DNA from: CBDFKJ01 sp965248805
GTDB taxonomy: Bacteria > Pseudomonadota > Alphaproteobacteria > UBA6615
NCBI GenBank assembly: GCA_965248805.1
Contig: CBDFKJ010000009.1
Location: 744,001 to 808,000, forward strand
Direction of reading: 5' to 3'
DNA length: 64,000 nt
Shown: positions 53,235-62,677 of the stretch, piece after piece
How the letters are laid out: each line of letters starts with the position of its first letter
How positions within the stretch are numbered: the first letter of the stretch is position 1
Notes under the pieces: generated by a model
Told to the model about the DNA's origin: nothing
The model's input: the letters and a program-made list of their open reading frames with translations, nothing else
Databases searched by the model: none
Position numbers and translations under genes: made by a program

Positions 53235-54282
53235 GTGGATTGATTCCAACGTTTGGAACCCTCGGTTTCGGGCTGCGATGATGTCGTCGGGGTCGGCTTT
53301 CCATATGAATGGCTGTGGGTTGGCCGCATTGTATTCGCGGACGAAGCGGTTGATTGCGGCCTGGAGATCGACGACGGAATGGAAGACGCCGTGCTTGAGC
53401 CGCCGCCGGGTGAGTTTTGCGAAGAAGCCCTCGACGGCATTGAGCCACGAGCAGGAGGTCGGTGTGAAGTGGAAAGTCCAGCGCGGATGGCGGGCGAGCC
53501 AGGCGCGGACCTTGTCCTTGTTGTGCGCCGCGTAGTTGTCGACGATCGCGTGGATGGCCTTGTCCGCCGGCACCGTGCGCTCGATGCGGTTGAGGAAGCG
53601 GATGAACTCCTGATGGCGGTGGCGCTGCATGTTCTGGCCGATCACCGTTCCGTCCAGAACGTTGAGCGCCGCAAACAGCGTGGTCGTGCCGTGCCGTTTG
53701 TAGTCATGGGTCATGGTGCCGGCGCGTCCCTTCTTCATCGGCAGACCGGCGGTCGAGCGCCTGGATCTGTGACTTCTCATCGATCGACAACACCACCGCA
53801 TGGGCCGGCGGGTCGACATACAGGCCGACGATATCGGTGAGTTTCTCGGCGAAGGCAGGGTCGGTCGACAGCTTGAAGTTGCGCCAGCGGTGCGGGCTGA
53901 GACCGTGAGCCTTCCAGATCGCCTGCACCGTCGAGGCGGCAATACCGGCCGCCCTGGCCATCGCGCGCAACGTCCAGTGGGTCGCCTCAAACGGCGGCGG
54001 TTGCTGCGTCAGGCGCACGATCTCGGCGACACGATCGAGCGGGACCGGCGCCTTGCCGGGCGGACGGGACTTGTCGCGAAGCAGGCCGCCGACACCCTCG
54101 TGCATGAACCGCTCTTGCCAGCGCCACACGCAGGTCTTGGACTTGCCGGTCTCGGTCATGATCGCCGAGGTGCCCAGACCCTCGCCGCTGAGAAGGACAA
54201 TATGTGCCCGCCAGACGTGTTTCTGCGGGCTCTTGGGATCCGCGACGACCGCGCGCAATCGCTGACGGTCGCCGGCGGATAG
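53235..54282 (-). pseudogene. IS630-family transposase, copy 2, frameshifted and cut
   Basis: The two frames are 53704 upward to the IS1182 junction (LSAGDRQRLRAVVADPKSPQ to SIDEKSQIQALDRRSADEEG) and 53990 down to the left end (GLPMKKGRAGTMTHDYKRHG onward). DEKSQIQALDR should run into TQPGLPMKKG; the eight missing bases shift the frame. The N-terminus is separated from its promoter region by IS1182. A functional protein is impossible without complementation. Confidence 0.8.
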
Positions 54283-55740
54283 CAGCCCGTTGACGAAGTC
54301 CGGCGTGTCTGATTCTGTCTGAACATAGAGATTTAGACGGGCGTCGTGCGATGGCATTGAGACGACAGAGCGAGGTTCAGGGTGACCTCGTGGTGACATG
54401 GGCGGAGATGCCGCGTTCGCCTGGACACGCGTTTTCCGACCGGCTGCATGAGTTGCTGACCGAGTCTGGCTTTGACGGCTTCGTGGAGGCGACGTGCAAG
54501 CCATACTACGCACCTCGGATGGGGGCTCCTTCGCTGCCGCCGGGGCGTTATTTCCGGATGCACATGATCGGCTATTTCGAGGGCATCGGCAGCGAGCGCG
54601 GCATCGCTTGGCGCTGTTCGGATTCGCTGTCGCTTCGCGCGTTTCTGCGGTTGGCGAACCGGGACAAGGTTCCCGATCATTCCTGATTGTCGAAGACGCG
54701 CGGCCGGCTGCCGCACGAGGTCCATGAAAAGGTTTTCGACTGGGTTCTGGCTCTCGTCGCCGCGCGCGGCCTGGTGAAGGGCGAGCGGATCGGCGTCGAC
54801 GGCTCGACGATGGAAGCCAACGCCGCCCTGCGAGCCATCGTGCGGCGCGATAGCGGCGAGACCTATCGCGAGATGCTGACGCAAATGGCGAAGGAGAGTG
54901 GCGTCGAAACGCCGACGATCGACGACCTCGTCCGGCTCGATCGCCGGCGGAAGGGCAAGAAGCTTTCGAACAAGGATTGGACGAGCCCGACCGATCCTGA
55001 TGCGAAGATCGCGCGGATGAAGGACGGCACCACGCATCTGGCCTGCAAGCCCGAGCACGCGGTCGATCTCGACACCGGCGTCATCGTTGCGGCGCCGATC
55101 TATCCAGCCGATGAAGGCGACACGACGACTTTGCCTGGGACGCTGGAGGCGGCCGCGCGCAACCTCGCCGAGGTCGGTCTGGCTCCAACACGGGCAGAGC
55201 CCTGCGGTCTCGTTGGCGACAAGGGCTATCATTCACGCGAGGGGCTGAAAGACCTCGACGGCGGCGTCTGGAAAACGCGGATCTCCGAGCCGGAGCCCGC
55301 CAACGGCTATCTGCGCTGGCATGGCGACCAGGCGGCACGTCAGGCTGTCTACGCCAACCGGGCGCGATTGAAGTCCGGCGTCGCGCGGAACGCCATGCGC
55401 AGGCGCGGTGAGATGGTCGAGCGCAGCTTCGCCCATGTCCTCGACCGTGGCGGCATGCGCCGCGCGTTGCTGCGGGCGCGCGAGAACGTCCACAAACGCT
55501 ACCTGATCCATGTCGCCGGGTTCAATCTCGGCATTCTGATGCGCGCGCTGTTCGGATCAGGCACGCCGAGGGAGGCTGCGAGTGCAAAGAGCACCCTTTT
55601 GTTCGTTATTCAGTTCGATGCTGCCCTGGCGATCGCCATCGTGGCGAACATCGAAGGCAAACCAGCCATGCTCGTCATCATCATCATCATCGTCGCCCCC
55701 GAAACCGATTGATCAAAGCGCGACTTCATCACCGGGCTGT
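54283..55740 (+). mobile_element. IS1182-family element inserted into IS630 copy 2
   Basis: The ends CAGCCCGTTGACGAAGTC at 54283 and the complement of CAGCCCGGTGATGAAGTC at 55739 match at 16 of 18 positions. TAG flanks both sides (54280-54282 and 55741-55743), probably the target duplication. Copy 1 shows the undisturbed target GCGGATAGGGTG. About 1.46 kb. Confidence 0.82.
54351..55712 (+). pseudogene. IS1182-family transposase with in-frame stop
   Basis: One frame runs throughout. The first 111 residues (GHAFSDRLHELLTESGFDGF to LANRDKVPDHS) end at TGA (54684-54686), where the family has Trp. Reading continues with LSKTRGRLPHEVHEKVFDWV, GERIGVDGSTMEANAALR, ACKPEHAVDLDTGVIVAAP, VGDKGYHSREGLKDL and MVERSFAHVLDRGGMRRA. 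The lesion is a point change, not an indel. The last residues (MLVIIIIIVAPETD) come from an (ATC)5 repeat near 55675 and are probably beyond the natural end. Confidence 0.82.
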
Positions 55741-55858
55741 TAGGGTGAAGGAGATTCCACTGCGCATGCGCCAGATTCGCATAACACAGCAAAATACGGA
55801 ATCCCAATTCGGACTCTTTCATTCCGATCAATCCACTAGAAGGTCGAGGGGCGGTGTT

Positions 55859-56614
55859 ATGAGACTGGCCGGCACGGTCGCGATCGTTACGGGAGCGGGC
55901 TCGGGCTTTGGCGCCGGCATCGCGCGGCGTTTCGCGGCCGAGGGCGCGGCCGTCGTCGTCAATGATGTCGACACGCAAAGCGGCGAAACGGTTGAGCGAT
56001 CGATCGCGGAGAGTGGCGGGCGCGCGAGCTTCCGGCGCGCCGACGTGGCCGACGGGCCGCAGGTGAAGACGCTGGTGGACCACGCTCTGCAGCGCTTTGG
56101 CCGGCTTGACATCGTGGTCAACAATGCCGGCGCCGCGCATCGGCGGCAGTCTCTGCTCGACGTGGACGAGGAGACGTTCGACCGCGTCTTCACGGTCAAC
56201 GTCAAATCCATCTATCACAGCGCCCGCCACGCGGTGCCGGTCTTCCGTGACCAGGGTGGCGGGCAAATTCTTAACATGGCCTCGACCGCCGCCGAGCGGC
56301 CGCGCCCGGGGCTGACTTGGTACAACGCCTCGAAGGGGGCCGTTGTCACCGCGACCAAGTCCATGGCTGTTGAGCTCGCGCCCGACAACATCCGCGTCAA
56401 CGCGCTCTGTCCGGTAATGGGCGAGACGGGCTTGTTCTCGACCTTCATCGGCGAGGATACGCCGCAAGCGCGGGCAGCCATCCTGGCGACCGTTCCGCTG
56501 GGCCGGTTCTCGACGCCTGAGGACATCGGATCGGCTGCTGTTTTCCTGGTTTGCGAGGACTCGGCATTTCTTACCGGCGTGTGCCTGCCCGTCGATGGCG
56601 GGCGCAGCGTATAG
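55859..56614 (+). CDS. Classical SDR oxidoreductase
   Basis: A 251-residue protein: TVAIVTGAGSGFGAGIARRF is the NAD(P) site, DIVVNNAGAAHR the NNAG motif, STAAERPRPGLTWYNASKGA the catalytic Ser-Tyr-x3-Lys, and GRFSTPEDIGSAAVFLVCED the C-terminus. It resembles the 3-oxoacyl-ACP reductase/2-hydroxyacid group. ATG 55859 follows GAGGGGCGG and lies 22 bases from the end of IS630 copy 2. Without the IS nest it would sit about 90 bases after the 51623 gene. Substrate unknown. Confidence 0.82.
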   Translation: MRLAGTVAIVTGAGSGFGAGIARRFAAEGAAVVVNDVDTQSGETVERSIAESGGRASFRRADVADGPQVKTLVDHALQRFGRLDIVVNNAGAAHRRQSLLDVDEETFDRVFTVNVKSIYHSARHAVPVFRDQGGGQILNMASTAAERPRPGLTWYNASKGAVVTATKSMAVELAPDNIRVNALCPVMGETGLFSTFIGEDTPQARAAILATVPLGRFSTPEDIGSAAVFLVCEDSAFLTGVCLPVDGGRSV

Positions 56615-56796
56615 GGCGCCGCTGGCCGGGTCCGTGCTTTTATATTGACGCAAAAGACAAATTCGGGAAAAAGACTCCTATAAAGACACCGCAGCACTCA
56701 GGCTGCGGGCTTAGAAATAGCATTTCCGGCGTTGGGGCGGGCGCTGGCAAATCCACAATGTGAGCCTGGCGAAAGCAGCACGAAGGTGCGTTTGAG

Positions 56797-57756
56797 TTGA
56801 CCCGGTCATTGTCGCCCATCCGTGTCGGCGTTGTCGGCACCGGGTACTTCGGCCGCTTTCATGCGGCGAAATATGCGCAGATGCCCGGCGTCGAACTGGT
56901 CGCGGTCGCCGATGCCGATCCGCAACGCGCGTCCGCGGTTGGCTGCGAGTTCTCGGTACCAGGGTTGACCGACTACCAAGCCATGATCGAGCGCGTCGAC
57001 GCCGTCAGCATCGCGACCCCGGCGACCACGCATCACGCGATTGCAAGCCGGTTTCTGGCCCACGGCCGCCATGTCCTGGTCGAAAAGCCGATTGCGTGCA
57101 CGCTCGACGAGGCTGACGAACTGATCGGCTTGGCCGCAGGCGCCGACGTCATCTTGCAGGTCGGACATCAGGAGCGCTTTTACTTCTCGCAGTTCGATCT
57201 GACCTCTCTTGTGCCGGCGCCCAGCGAAATCACATTTCGGCGCGCGGGAGAGTTTTCCGGCCGCGGTATCGACTGCAGCGTCGTCTTCGACGTCATGATC
57301 CATGACCTGGACTTGCTGGGCCAGATCACAACGGCCGCACCGGCTTGGCGCGGGGGCTACGGCGAGCGGAAGCGAAGCGGGTTCGACGATGTCGCAGAGG
57401 TCGCGCTCGATCTGGACGGCACCTGCAGGGCACTATTGTTCGCCAGCCGCGTCAGCGATCGGCGCGAGCGGCGGTTGCGCATCACTTCACCTGCGGCGAC
57501 GCTGGAGATCGATTTCGTCAATCATCGTTTCGTGCATGCGCCGGCCCGCGCCGAGGCGGGCTCGACGAACGCGAACGCCGACCCGGCCGGTGGCTTCGCC
57601 CGCGACTGGCTGGCCGAGGAGCTGAGCGCGTTCATCGATTCGATCCGTTCGGGCCGGTCGCCCATTGTCGGCGGCGCCGATGGTCGCCGGGCGCTGGAAT
57701 TGGCGCTGCTGATTGACCGGAACCTGGGTGCGTTTCCCGTTGCACGAGAGGCATAA
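56797..57756 (+). CDS. Gfo/Idh/MocA-family oxidoreductase, WbpB-like
   Basis: A 319-residue protein. VGVVGTGYFGRFHAAKYA is the Rossmann motif (GTGYFG at 14-19) and HVLVEKPIACTLDEADEL the EKP block. The C-terminal domain has VFDVMIHDLDLLGQI. The start is read as TTG 56797. It is followed directly by a DegT aminotransferase gene; this pairing is seen in WbpB-WbpE type routes, where a 3-keto group is made and then aminated. The substrate, probably a UDP-sugar, is inferred. Confidence 0.8.
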   Translation: MTRSLSPIRVGVVGTGYFGRFHAAKYAQMPGVELVAVADADPQRASAVGCEFSVPGLTDYQAMIERVDAVSIATPATTHHAIASRFLAHGRHVLVEKPIACTLDEADELIGLAAGADVILQVGHQERFYFSQFDLTSLVPAPSEITFRRAGEFSGRGIDCSVVFDVMIHDLDLLGQITTAAPAWRGGYGERKRSGFDDVAEVALDLDGTCRALLFASRVSDRRERRLRITSPAATLEIDFVNHRFVHAPARAEAGSTNANADPAGGFARDWLAEELSAFIDSIRSGRSPIVGGADGRRALELALLIDRNLGAFPVAREA

Positions 57757-57760
57757 CACG

Positions 57761-58930
57761 ATGCCCGATGCCGACACCATTGCGCTTCACGGCCACGCCC
57801 CTGCTTCGACAATACCGGTCGTTGGGCTGAAGGCCCAATATGAGCGCTTGAAGCCATTGATCGATGCGCGAATCGCCGCGGTTATCGAGCATGGCGCATT
57901 CGTGAACGGCCCGGAAATCGACGACCTTGAGGCGACGCTCGCCGACCGCGCGGGCGTCCGCCACTGCGTCGCGGTCGACAGCGGCACGGTGGCGCTCGTC
58001 ATTGCACTGATGGGCGATGGCGTCGGCGCCGGCGATGCGGTGTTCGTGCCGACGTTCACCTACATGGCGACCGCAAGCGCGGTTCTGCTGGTTGGGGCGA
58101 CGCCGGTATTCGTCGACATCGAAGAAAACAAGTTCATGATCGATCCGTTGGCACTGGAGCGTACAGTGTCGCGGGTCGTGCGCGAGGGCCGGCTTCGCCC
58201 ACGCGCGGTCATTCCGGTCGATCTGTTCGGATGGCCGGCGAACTATTCGCAGATCGCCTCGTTCGCCGACCAGCGCGGCATGACCGTTATTGCCGACGCG
58301 GCGCAAAGCTTCGGCGCCCACCAGGCCGGAAGGCCGGTTGGGTCGCTGGCGCCGGTGACGGCGACCAGCTTCTTCCCGACCAAACCGCTAAGCTGCTTCG
58401 GCGATGGTGGCGCGTTGTTCACCGACGATGCGGCGAGAGGGGCGCGCTGGCGGTCGCTGCGCGCCCACGGCGTCGGTGAGGATCTCAGGCTTGCCCTGCG
58501 CCCCGGTTTGAACGGCCGATTGGATACTCTGCAGGCGGCGGTGCTGCTGGCGAAGCTGACTGTATTCGATGAAGAGCTGGCCACCCGCGAACGATTGGCG
58601 CGGCGCTACGATGACCAGCTCGCCGGCTTCGTCTCGATACCGCCGCGGCCGGATGAGGTGCGCAGCGCCTGGGCCACTTATTCGATACTGGTGGACGATC
58701 GCGACCGGGTGGTCGAGGCGCTGACCGCTGCCGGCATTCCGACCTCGGTCTACTATCCGCATCCATTGCACCGGCAGCCCGCCTACGCGCATTTGTTCTC
58801 CGCCTCGCAGTCGCTGCCTGTGGCGGAGGAGATCTCGCGCCGCATTGTCAGTCTGCCATTGCACCCGTATCTGGAGACACACGACGTCGATCGCGTGTGC
58901 GCAGCTGTCATCGGCGCCGTACGCGGATGA
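57761..58930 (+). CDS. DegT/DnrJ/EryC1/StrS aminotransferase, WbpE-like
   Basis: A 389-residue PLP enzyme: HCVAVDSGTVALVIALMG is the phosphate-binding region, TVIADAAQSFGAHQAG has the Asp that pairs with the PLP ring, and SFFPTKPLSCFGDGGAL carries the Schiff-base Lys (about 208). These enzymes put an amino group on a keto nucleotide sugar, with Glu as donor. Start ATG 57761 follows the previous stop by four bases. Confidence 0.88.
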   Translation: MPDADTIALHGHAPASTIPVVGLKAQYERLKPLIDARIAAVIEHGAFVNGPEIDDLEATLADRAGVRHCVAVDSGTVALVIALMGDGVGAGDAVFVPTFTYMATASAVLLVGATPVFVDIEENKFMIDPLALERTVSRVVREGRLRPRAVIPVDLFGWPANYSQIASFADQRGMTVIADAAQSFGAHQAGRPVGSLAPVTATSFFPTKPLSCFGDGGALFTDDAARGARWRSLRAHGVGEDLRLALRPGLNGRLDTLQAAVLLAKLTVFDEELATRERLARRYDDQLAGFVSIPPRPDEVRSAWATYSILVDDRDRVVEALTAAGIPTSVYYPHPLHRQPAYAHLFSASQSLPVAEEISRRIVSLPLHPYLETHDVDRVCAAVIGAVRG

Positions 58931-58968
58931 TACCGGCCGGCGGTCGCCGGCGGTGAGGTAAGCGCAAT

Positions 58969-59944
58969 ATGAAGATCTGCATCGTCGGCGCCGGTTCCGT
59001 CGGCGGGCTGATCGGTGCGCGCCTGGTCCGCGCGGGCTACGACGTCAGCCTGATCGCCCGCGGGGCTCACCTCGACGCCTTGCGCGACCGCGGGCTCACG
59101 CTGGAGGCCGAGGGCAGGCGCGAAACGGTGCCGATCGCGGCGAGTGACGATCCGAACACGTTTGGACCTCAAGACACCGTCATCGTCGCGGTCAAGTCGC
59201 CGGCGCTGCCGGCGGTGTTGCCGCGTCTGTCGCCCCTCCTGGATGCAGACACGATGGTTGTCACTGCCATGAACGGTATTCCATGGTGGTTCTTCGACGG
59301 CTTCGCGCATCGGTTCGGTGATGCACGGCCGGGCTGTATCGACCGCGATGGCCGACTCGCCGCATCGGTGGATATGACCCGGATCGTGGGCTGCGTCATT
59401 CATCTAGCCGCGTCGGTTCCGGCGCCAGGCGTCATACGCCATGCCGCCGCCGACCACCTGATTGTCGGCGAGCCGGACGGCACCCGCAGCGCCCGAAACG
59501 CTGGCAGGCGCGCTGCGGCAAGCCGGTTTTCGCTGCGACATCAGTTCCGAGATCCGCGCCGACTACTGGATTAAGTTGCTCGGCAACTTCAACTTCGGTC
59601 CGGTCAGCGCGCTCACCGGTGCGACGGTCGATGTGATGACATCCAATCCTGGCCTGCGCGCCTTCTTGACGGCAACAATGGAAGAAGCCGTCCGTGTCGG
59701 CGACGCGTTCGGCCTGCCGTCGGGGATGAGTATCGCCGAGCGCATCGAGCTCGGCGCCTCGTTGGGGGCATTCAAGACTTCGATGCTGCAAGACCTCGAA
59801 AAACACCGGCCGATGGAGATCGACACGATCGTGAAGGTGGTGTTGGAAATGGGCCAGATCGCCGGCGTCGCGATGCCGATGAGCGATGCGATGTTGGCAC
59901 TGCTGGCGCAAAAGGCGCTTGGCTTGGGACTCTATGAAGGGTGA
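58969..59944 (+). pseudogene. Ketopantoate reductase-like (PanE/ApbA), frameshifted
   Basis: The first frame from ATG 58969 reads KICIVGAGSVGGLIGARLV (NADP site) and VVTAMNGIPWWFFDGF, then HLIVGEPDGT. The second frame continues ETLAGALRQAGFRCDISSE, ADYWIKLLGNFNFGPVSALT and HRPMEIDTIVKVVLEMGQ, ending 59944. They part near 59480-59500 by one base. The Lys-Asn-His active-site region of PanE is represented by WIKLLGNFNFGP. Without the shift it is about 325 residues. Such enzymes reduce ketopantoate or relatives. Confidence 0.78.
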
Positions 59945-61026
59945 CGGGAGAATACGCGGCGGCGCGTGCGTGCAAATCAGCCGATGTTAAATCGTCCCTT
60001 TGCTATCCTGGCTGCATCGGATCGGATCAGCGCCCAATCAGCTTGGCTTGGCCAAAAGAGTCTGGCCGCGTCGGTTTTGAATACATTGCCGGCGAGCGCA
60101 ATGGCATAAATGCAAACGGCCGACTCGACGACAAGTCGCGCGATGCCGGCGCCCACAAGGCCGAAGCTCGGCACCAGGAGCGCTAGGCAAAGGCCGTTGA
60201 GCGTCAAAGCCGCCCCTGCCATCCTTATGACAAGACCGGGGGCGCCGCTCGCCTTCAGGCCAGTGGCGATCATCCCGCGTGTGGCCGCGGTGATGCTGGC
60301 AAGCGCGAGTAGCGTCGCCACGGTTGCTGCCGGGGCGAAAGGCGGCCCGAAAAGAAGGCGGATTAGCAGCGGCGCAACCAGGGCGATGGAAATGCCGGCT
60401 AAGGCGCTTATCGCGAACGACAGGCGCAAGTATCGGCCCAAAACGCTTGACCGCGCCTCGACCGTCGCTTGCGCCGCGATTTTCGGATAGGCGAGGCTAC
60501 CGATCGTGGAGCTCAACATGATCGGTGCTCCGCCGAGTCCGATCGCCACCACGAGCAGTCCCAAGTCCGAGGGCGATAGCAAAGTGGCGATGAGCATCTG
60601 GTCGAGACGGCCATTCAACACGCCGATCGACGCGGCCGCATGGACCGACAGGCTGTATCTCGCCAACGGTCGAAATTCGCCCGCGCGCGGACGGCGCAGT
60701 TTGAGGTCCAGGCGCCTGCGCACCGTCAACATAGTGATCGGCAGGAGGATGAGGCCGGCGGTCAAGCCGGAATACACGAAGACGGTTGGGTCAATGTCGG
60801 CGAACCCAGCCCACAACGAAATCAAGCTCAAGTACAACAGTGGTTGCCCGACGCGAAGCGCGTTCCATTCCAGGAACTGCAGGTGGCCTTGAAGCACGGC
60901 GTTCAGAAGCGCACCGACGAACATTGCAGGGATCATGATCGACATATAGCGAACGACAACAGTGGACACGTGCGGCGCGTAGTCCGCGTACGCCCATGGC
61001 ACGATGGCGATGCCGACCGTCAAGCT

Positions 61027-62316
61027 GGAGACCTCCAACAACCGGGGGATTTGACGAAGATTTTGGTGTGCTGTCCGACTTTCGCTGAGATCGGCGGTGT
61101 TGACGTCCGCAACCATCCGCCGTTTCGTTCTCGGCGGAGGGTTTTGGCGCTATTCAGGCGGACTCATACCATGGCGGCCCTGCGCTCATGGAAGATCAGA
61201 CGCTGGAAATTGTAAGCCAGGTTGGCGAGGCCGATCTTGGCCTCCGCCCGCTTGAGCCCGATGGTACGGATGAAAAGGCCCATGCGATCCTTCTGCTGGG
61301 CGAAGACGTGCTCCACATGCGCACGGACCGCTGACTTGCGGGCATTGGCCTGGGCGGTCGCCTTGGGCATGGCCCGGCCCGGCGGCTTCTTGCGGTGGAT
61401 GTGGGAGACCCGACCCTTGCCGGCCAGCCACGCCTCGTTGGCCTTCGAGCGATAGGCGCTGTCAGCCCACACGCCGGCGGCCAGATTGTCGCCGGTGACG
61501 AGCTGACGCAACATCTTGCCGTCATGGCGGGCGGCATCGGTCACAGCCGAGCTGCGGATGAAGCCGTAGGCCCGATCGATGACGACATGATTCTTGTAGC
61601 CGAACACCGGGATCGCGATGTCGGGCATGCGCCGTTGCGACCCGGCGGGGTTCTGGCGCCGCCCGGTCTTCACCGTCCACCGCGCATCCGTGTCCTTCTG
61701 CGCCGCCTTGGCTGGCTGATCGGGCCAGACCTCGGACGCGCTCTTGCCCGCCTTGATCGCCCGCTTCTCGTCATCGCTGTGGCGCTGCTTGGGCGCCGAT
61801 ACCAACGTCGCATCGACGATCTGCCCGCCCATCGCCAGATAGCCGCACCGGCGCAATTCGCCATCGAAGGCGGCAAACAGCTTATCCATCGCCCCGGCCC
61901 GGACCAGACGCTCGCGAAAGGTCCATATGGTGTTGCGGTCCGGCGTCGGCGCTCCGAGATCGAAGCCTAGGAAGCGAAGCCAGCTCAAGCGATCGCGGAT
62001 CAGAAACTCCATCCGCTCGTCACTCACCGTGTGCCGCGCGGCCAGGATCAGAACCTTGAGCATCGCCACCGCATCGTAGGCCGGGCGGCCACCTTTCGAT
62101 CCGTCCGAATAGCCCAGCGCCGCCTCAAGCGGCGCGCGGAAAATCTCGAAGTCGACGACCTTTGCCAGCACCTCCAACGGATCACCCGTCGCCGAAAGCT
62201 TTCGAAGATGATCCGGTAAGCCGAACAGACCAGCCTGCCTCATCAATACCTCCTCAAACCGAACCGCCGTAGAGAATCACAACGAGGCAAAATTCACGAG
62301 GTAAATGGAGGCGTCC
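61027..62316 (-). mobile_element. IS5-group insertion sequence, copy B (1,290 bp), inside the flippase gene
   Basis: AGCT flanks both ends (61023-61026, 62317-62320), a 4-bp target duplication. The ends pair imperfectly (GGAGACCTCC and GGACGCCTCC outermost). It is the same element as copy A at 47464-48754, which is flanked by a different duplication, AGGT, so two independent events placed them. Confidence 0.88.
61164..62243 (-). CDS. IS5-group transposase, copy B
   Basis: A 359-residue protein like copy A with about 15 changes (for example MRQAGLFG versus MRQTGLFG). DDE-region blocks are GGQIVDATLVSAPKQRH, GVWADSAYRSKANEAW and VEHVFAQQKDRMGLFIR. Full length and without stops, so possibly active. 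Sequence difference between the copies means they did not arise from one another very recently. Confidence 0.88.
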   Translation of the reverse strand: MRQAGLFGLPDHLRKLSATGDPLEVLAKVVDFEIFRAPLEAALGYSDGSKGGRPAYDAVAMLKVLILAARHTVSDERMEFLIRDRLSWLRFLGFDLGAPTPDRNTIWTFRERLVRAGAMDKLFAAFDGELRRCGYLAMGGQIVDATLVSAPKQRHSDDEKRAIKAGKSASEVWPDQPAKAAQKDTDARWTVKTGRRQNPAGSQRRMPDIAIPVFGYKNHVVIDRAYGFIRSSAVTDAARHDGKMLRQLVTGDNLAAGVWADSAYRSKANEAWLAGKGRVSHIHRKKPPGRAMPKATAQANARKSAVRAHVEHVFAQQKDRMGLFIRTIGLKRAEAKIGLANLAYNFQRLIFHERRAAMV

Positions 62317-62677
62317 AGCTGATCGCCGCCAGTGGTGCAGCGATCATAAGTCCAAGAGACAATGTGGCGCCCGTGTCGGCTGGGCGCCGGGCAGTGTGGT
62401 ACATTACAGCCTGGTCGAGGCTGAACAGCCCCAGCGTTCCGATCACGGCTGGCCACAGCATGATCACCGCCATTTCGCCGCGGCCTTCCGGCAGCAGCAA
62501 TCGGGCTGCAAGAATGCTGGTTGCGATGTTGAGAAGCTGAACGGCCGCCGTGCCGCCGAACGAAAAGAGCAAATGCTTCATGCACGACTCTCGCGACGTA
62601 TTCGATGGGCGGGACCATGTCGCTCGGTCATGACGCCTGCACTGCTGCTTTTCCGCTCCGGTCGAAGCTGACCGTAG

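Larger units (their letters stand above)
53235..55836 (-). mobile_element. IS630-family insertion sequence, copy 2, split by an IS1182
   Basis: The left part (53235-54282) and right part (55741-55836) together make one IS630 copy like copy 1, with TA on both sides (53233-53234, 55837-55838). The IS1182 element lies between them. The copy keeps the same eight-base loss in the transposase gene, so both copies descend from a defective parent or duplicated together. Confidence 0.85.
59977..62581 (-). pseudogene. Polysaccharide flippase (Wzx-type) split by IS copy B
   Basis: The N-terminal part from ATG 62581 reads LLFSFGGTAAVQLLNIATSI, LAARLLLPEGRGEMAVIML and LGLMIAAPLAAIS, and stops in IS DNA. 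The C-terminal part from 61026 down begins LTVGIAIVPWAYADYAP, then LQFLEWNALRVGQPLLYLSL and more helices to 59977. Removing the 1,290-bp IS and one AGCT copy joins them in frame as PLAAIS-LTVGIAIV. The original protein would have about 430 residues and many membrane helices. It would move lipid-linked oligosaccharides across the inner membrane. The insertion should abolish that. Confidence 0.82.

Noticed and set aside
55670..55695. Microsatellite (ATC)5
   Set aside because: Short and at the end of the IS1182 transposase frame; no sign of phase-variable function.
47464..62316. The two IS5-group copies as ends of a composite transposon
   Set aside because: They are 12 kb apart, in the same direction, and each has its own target duplication, which is what two independent insertions give.
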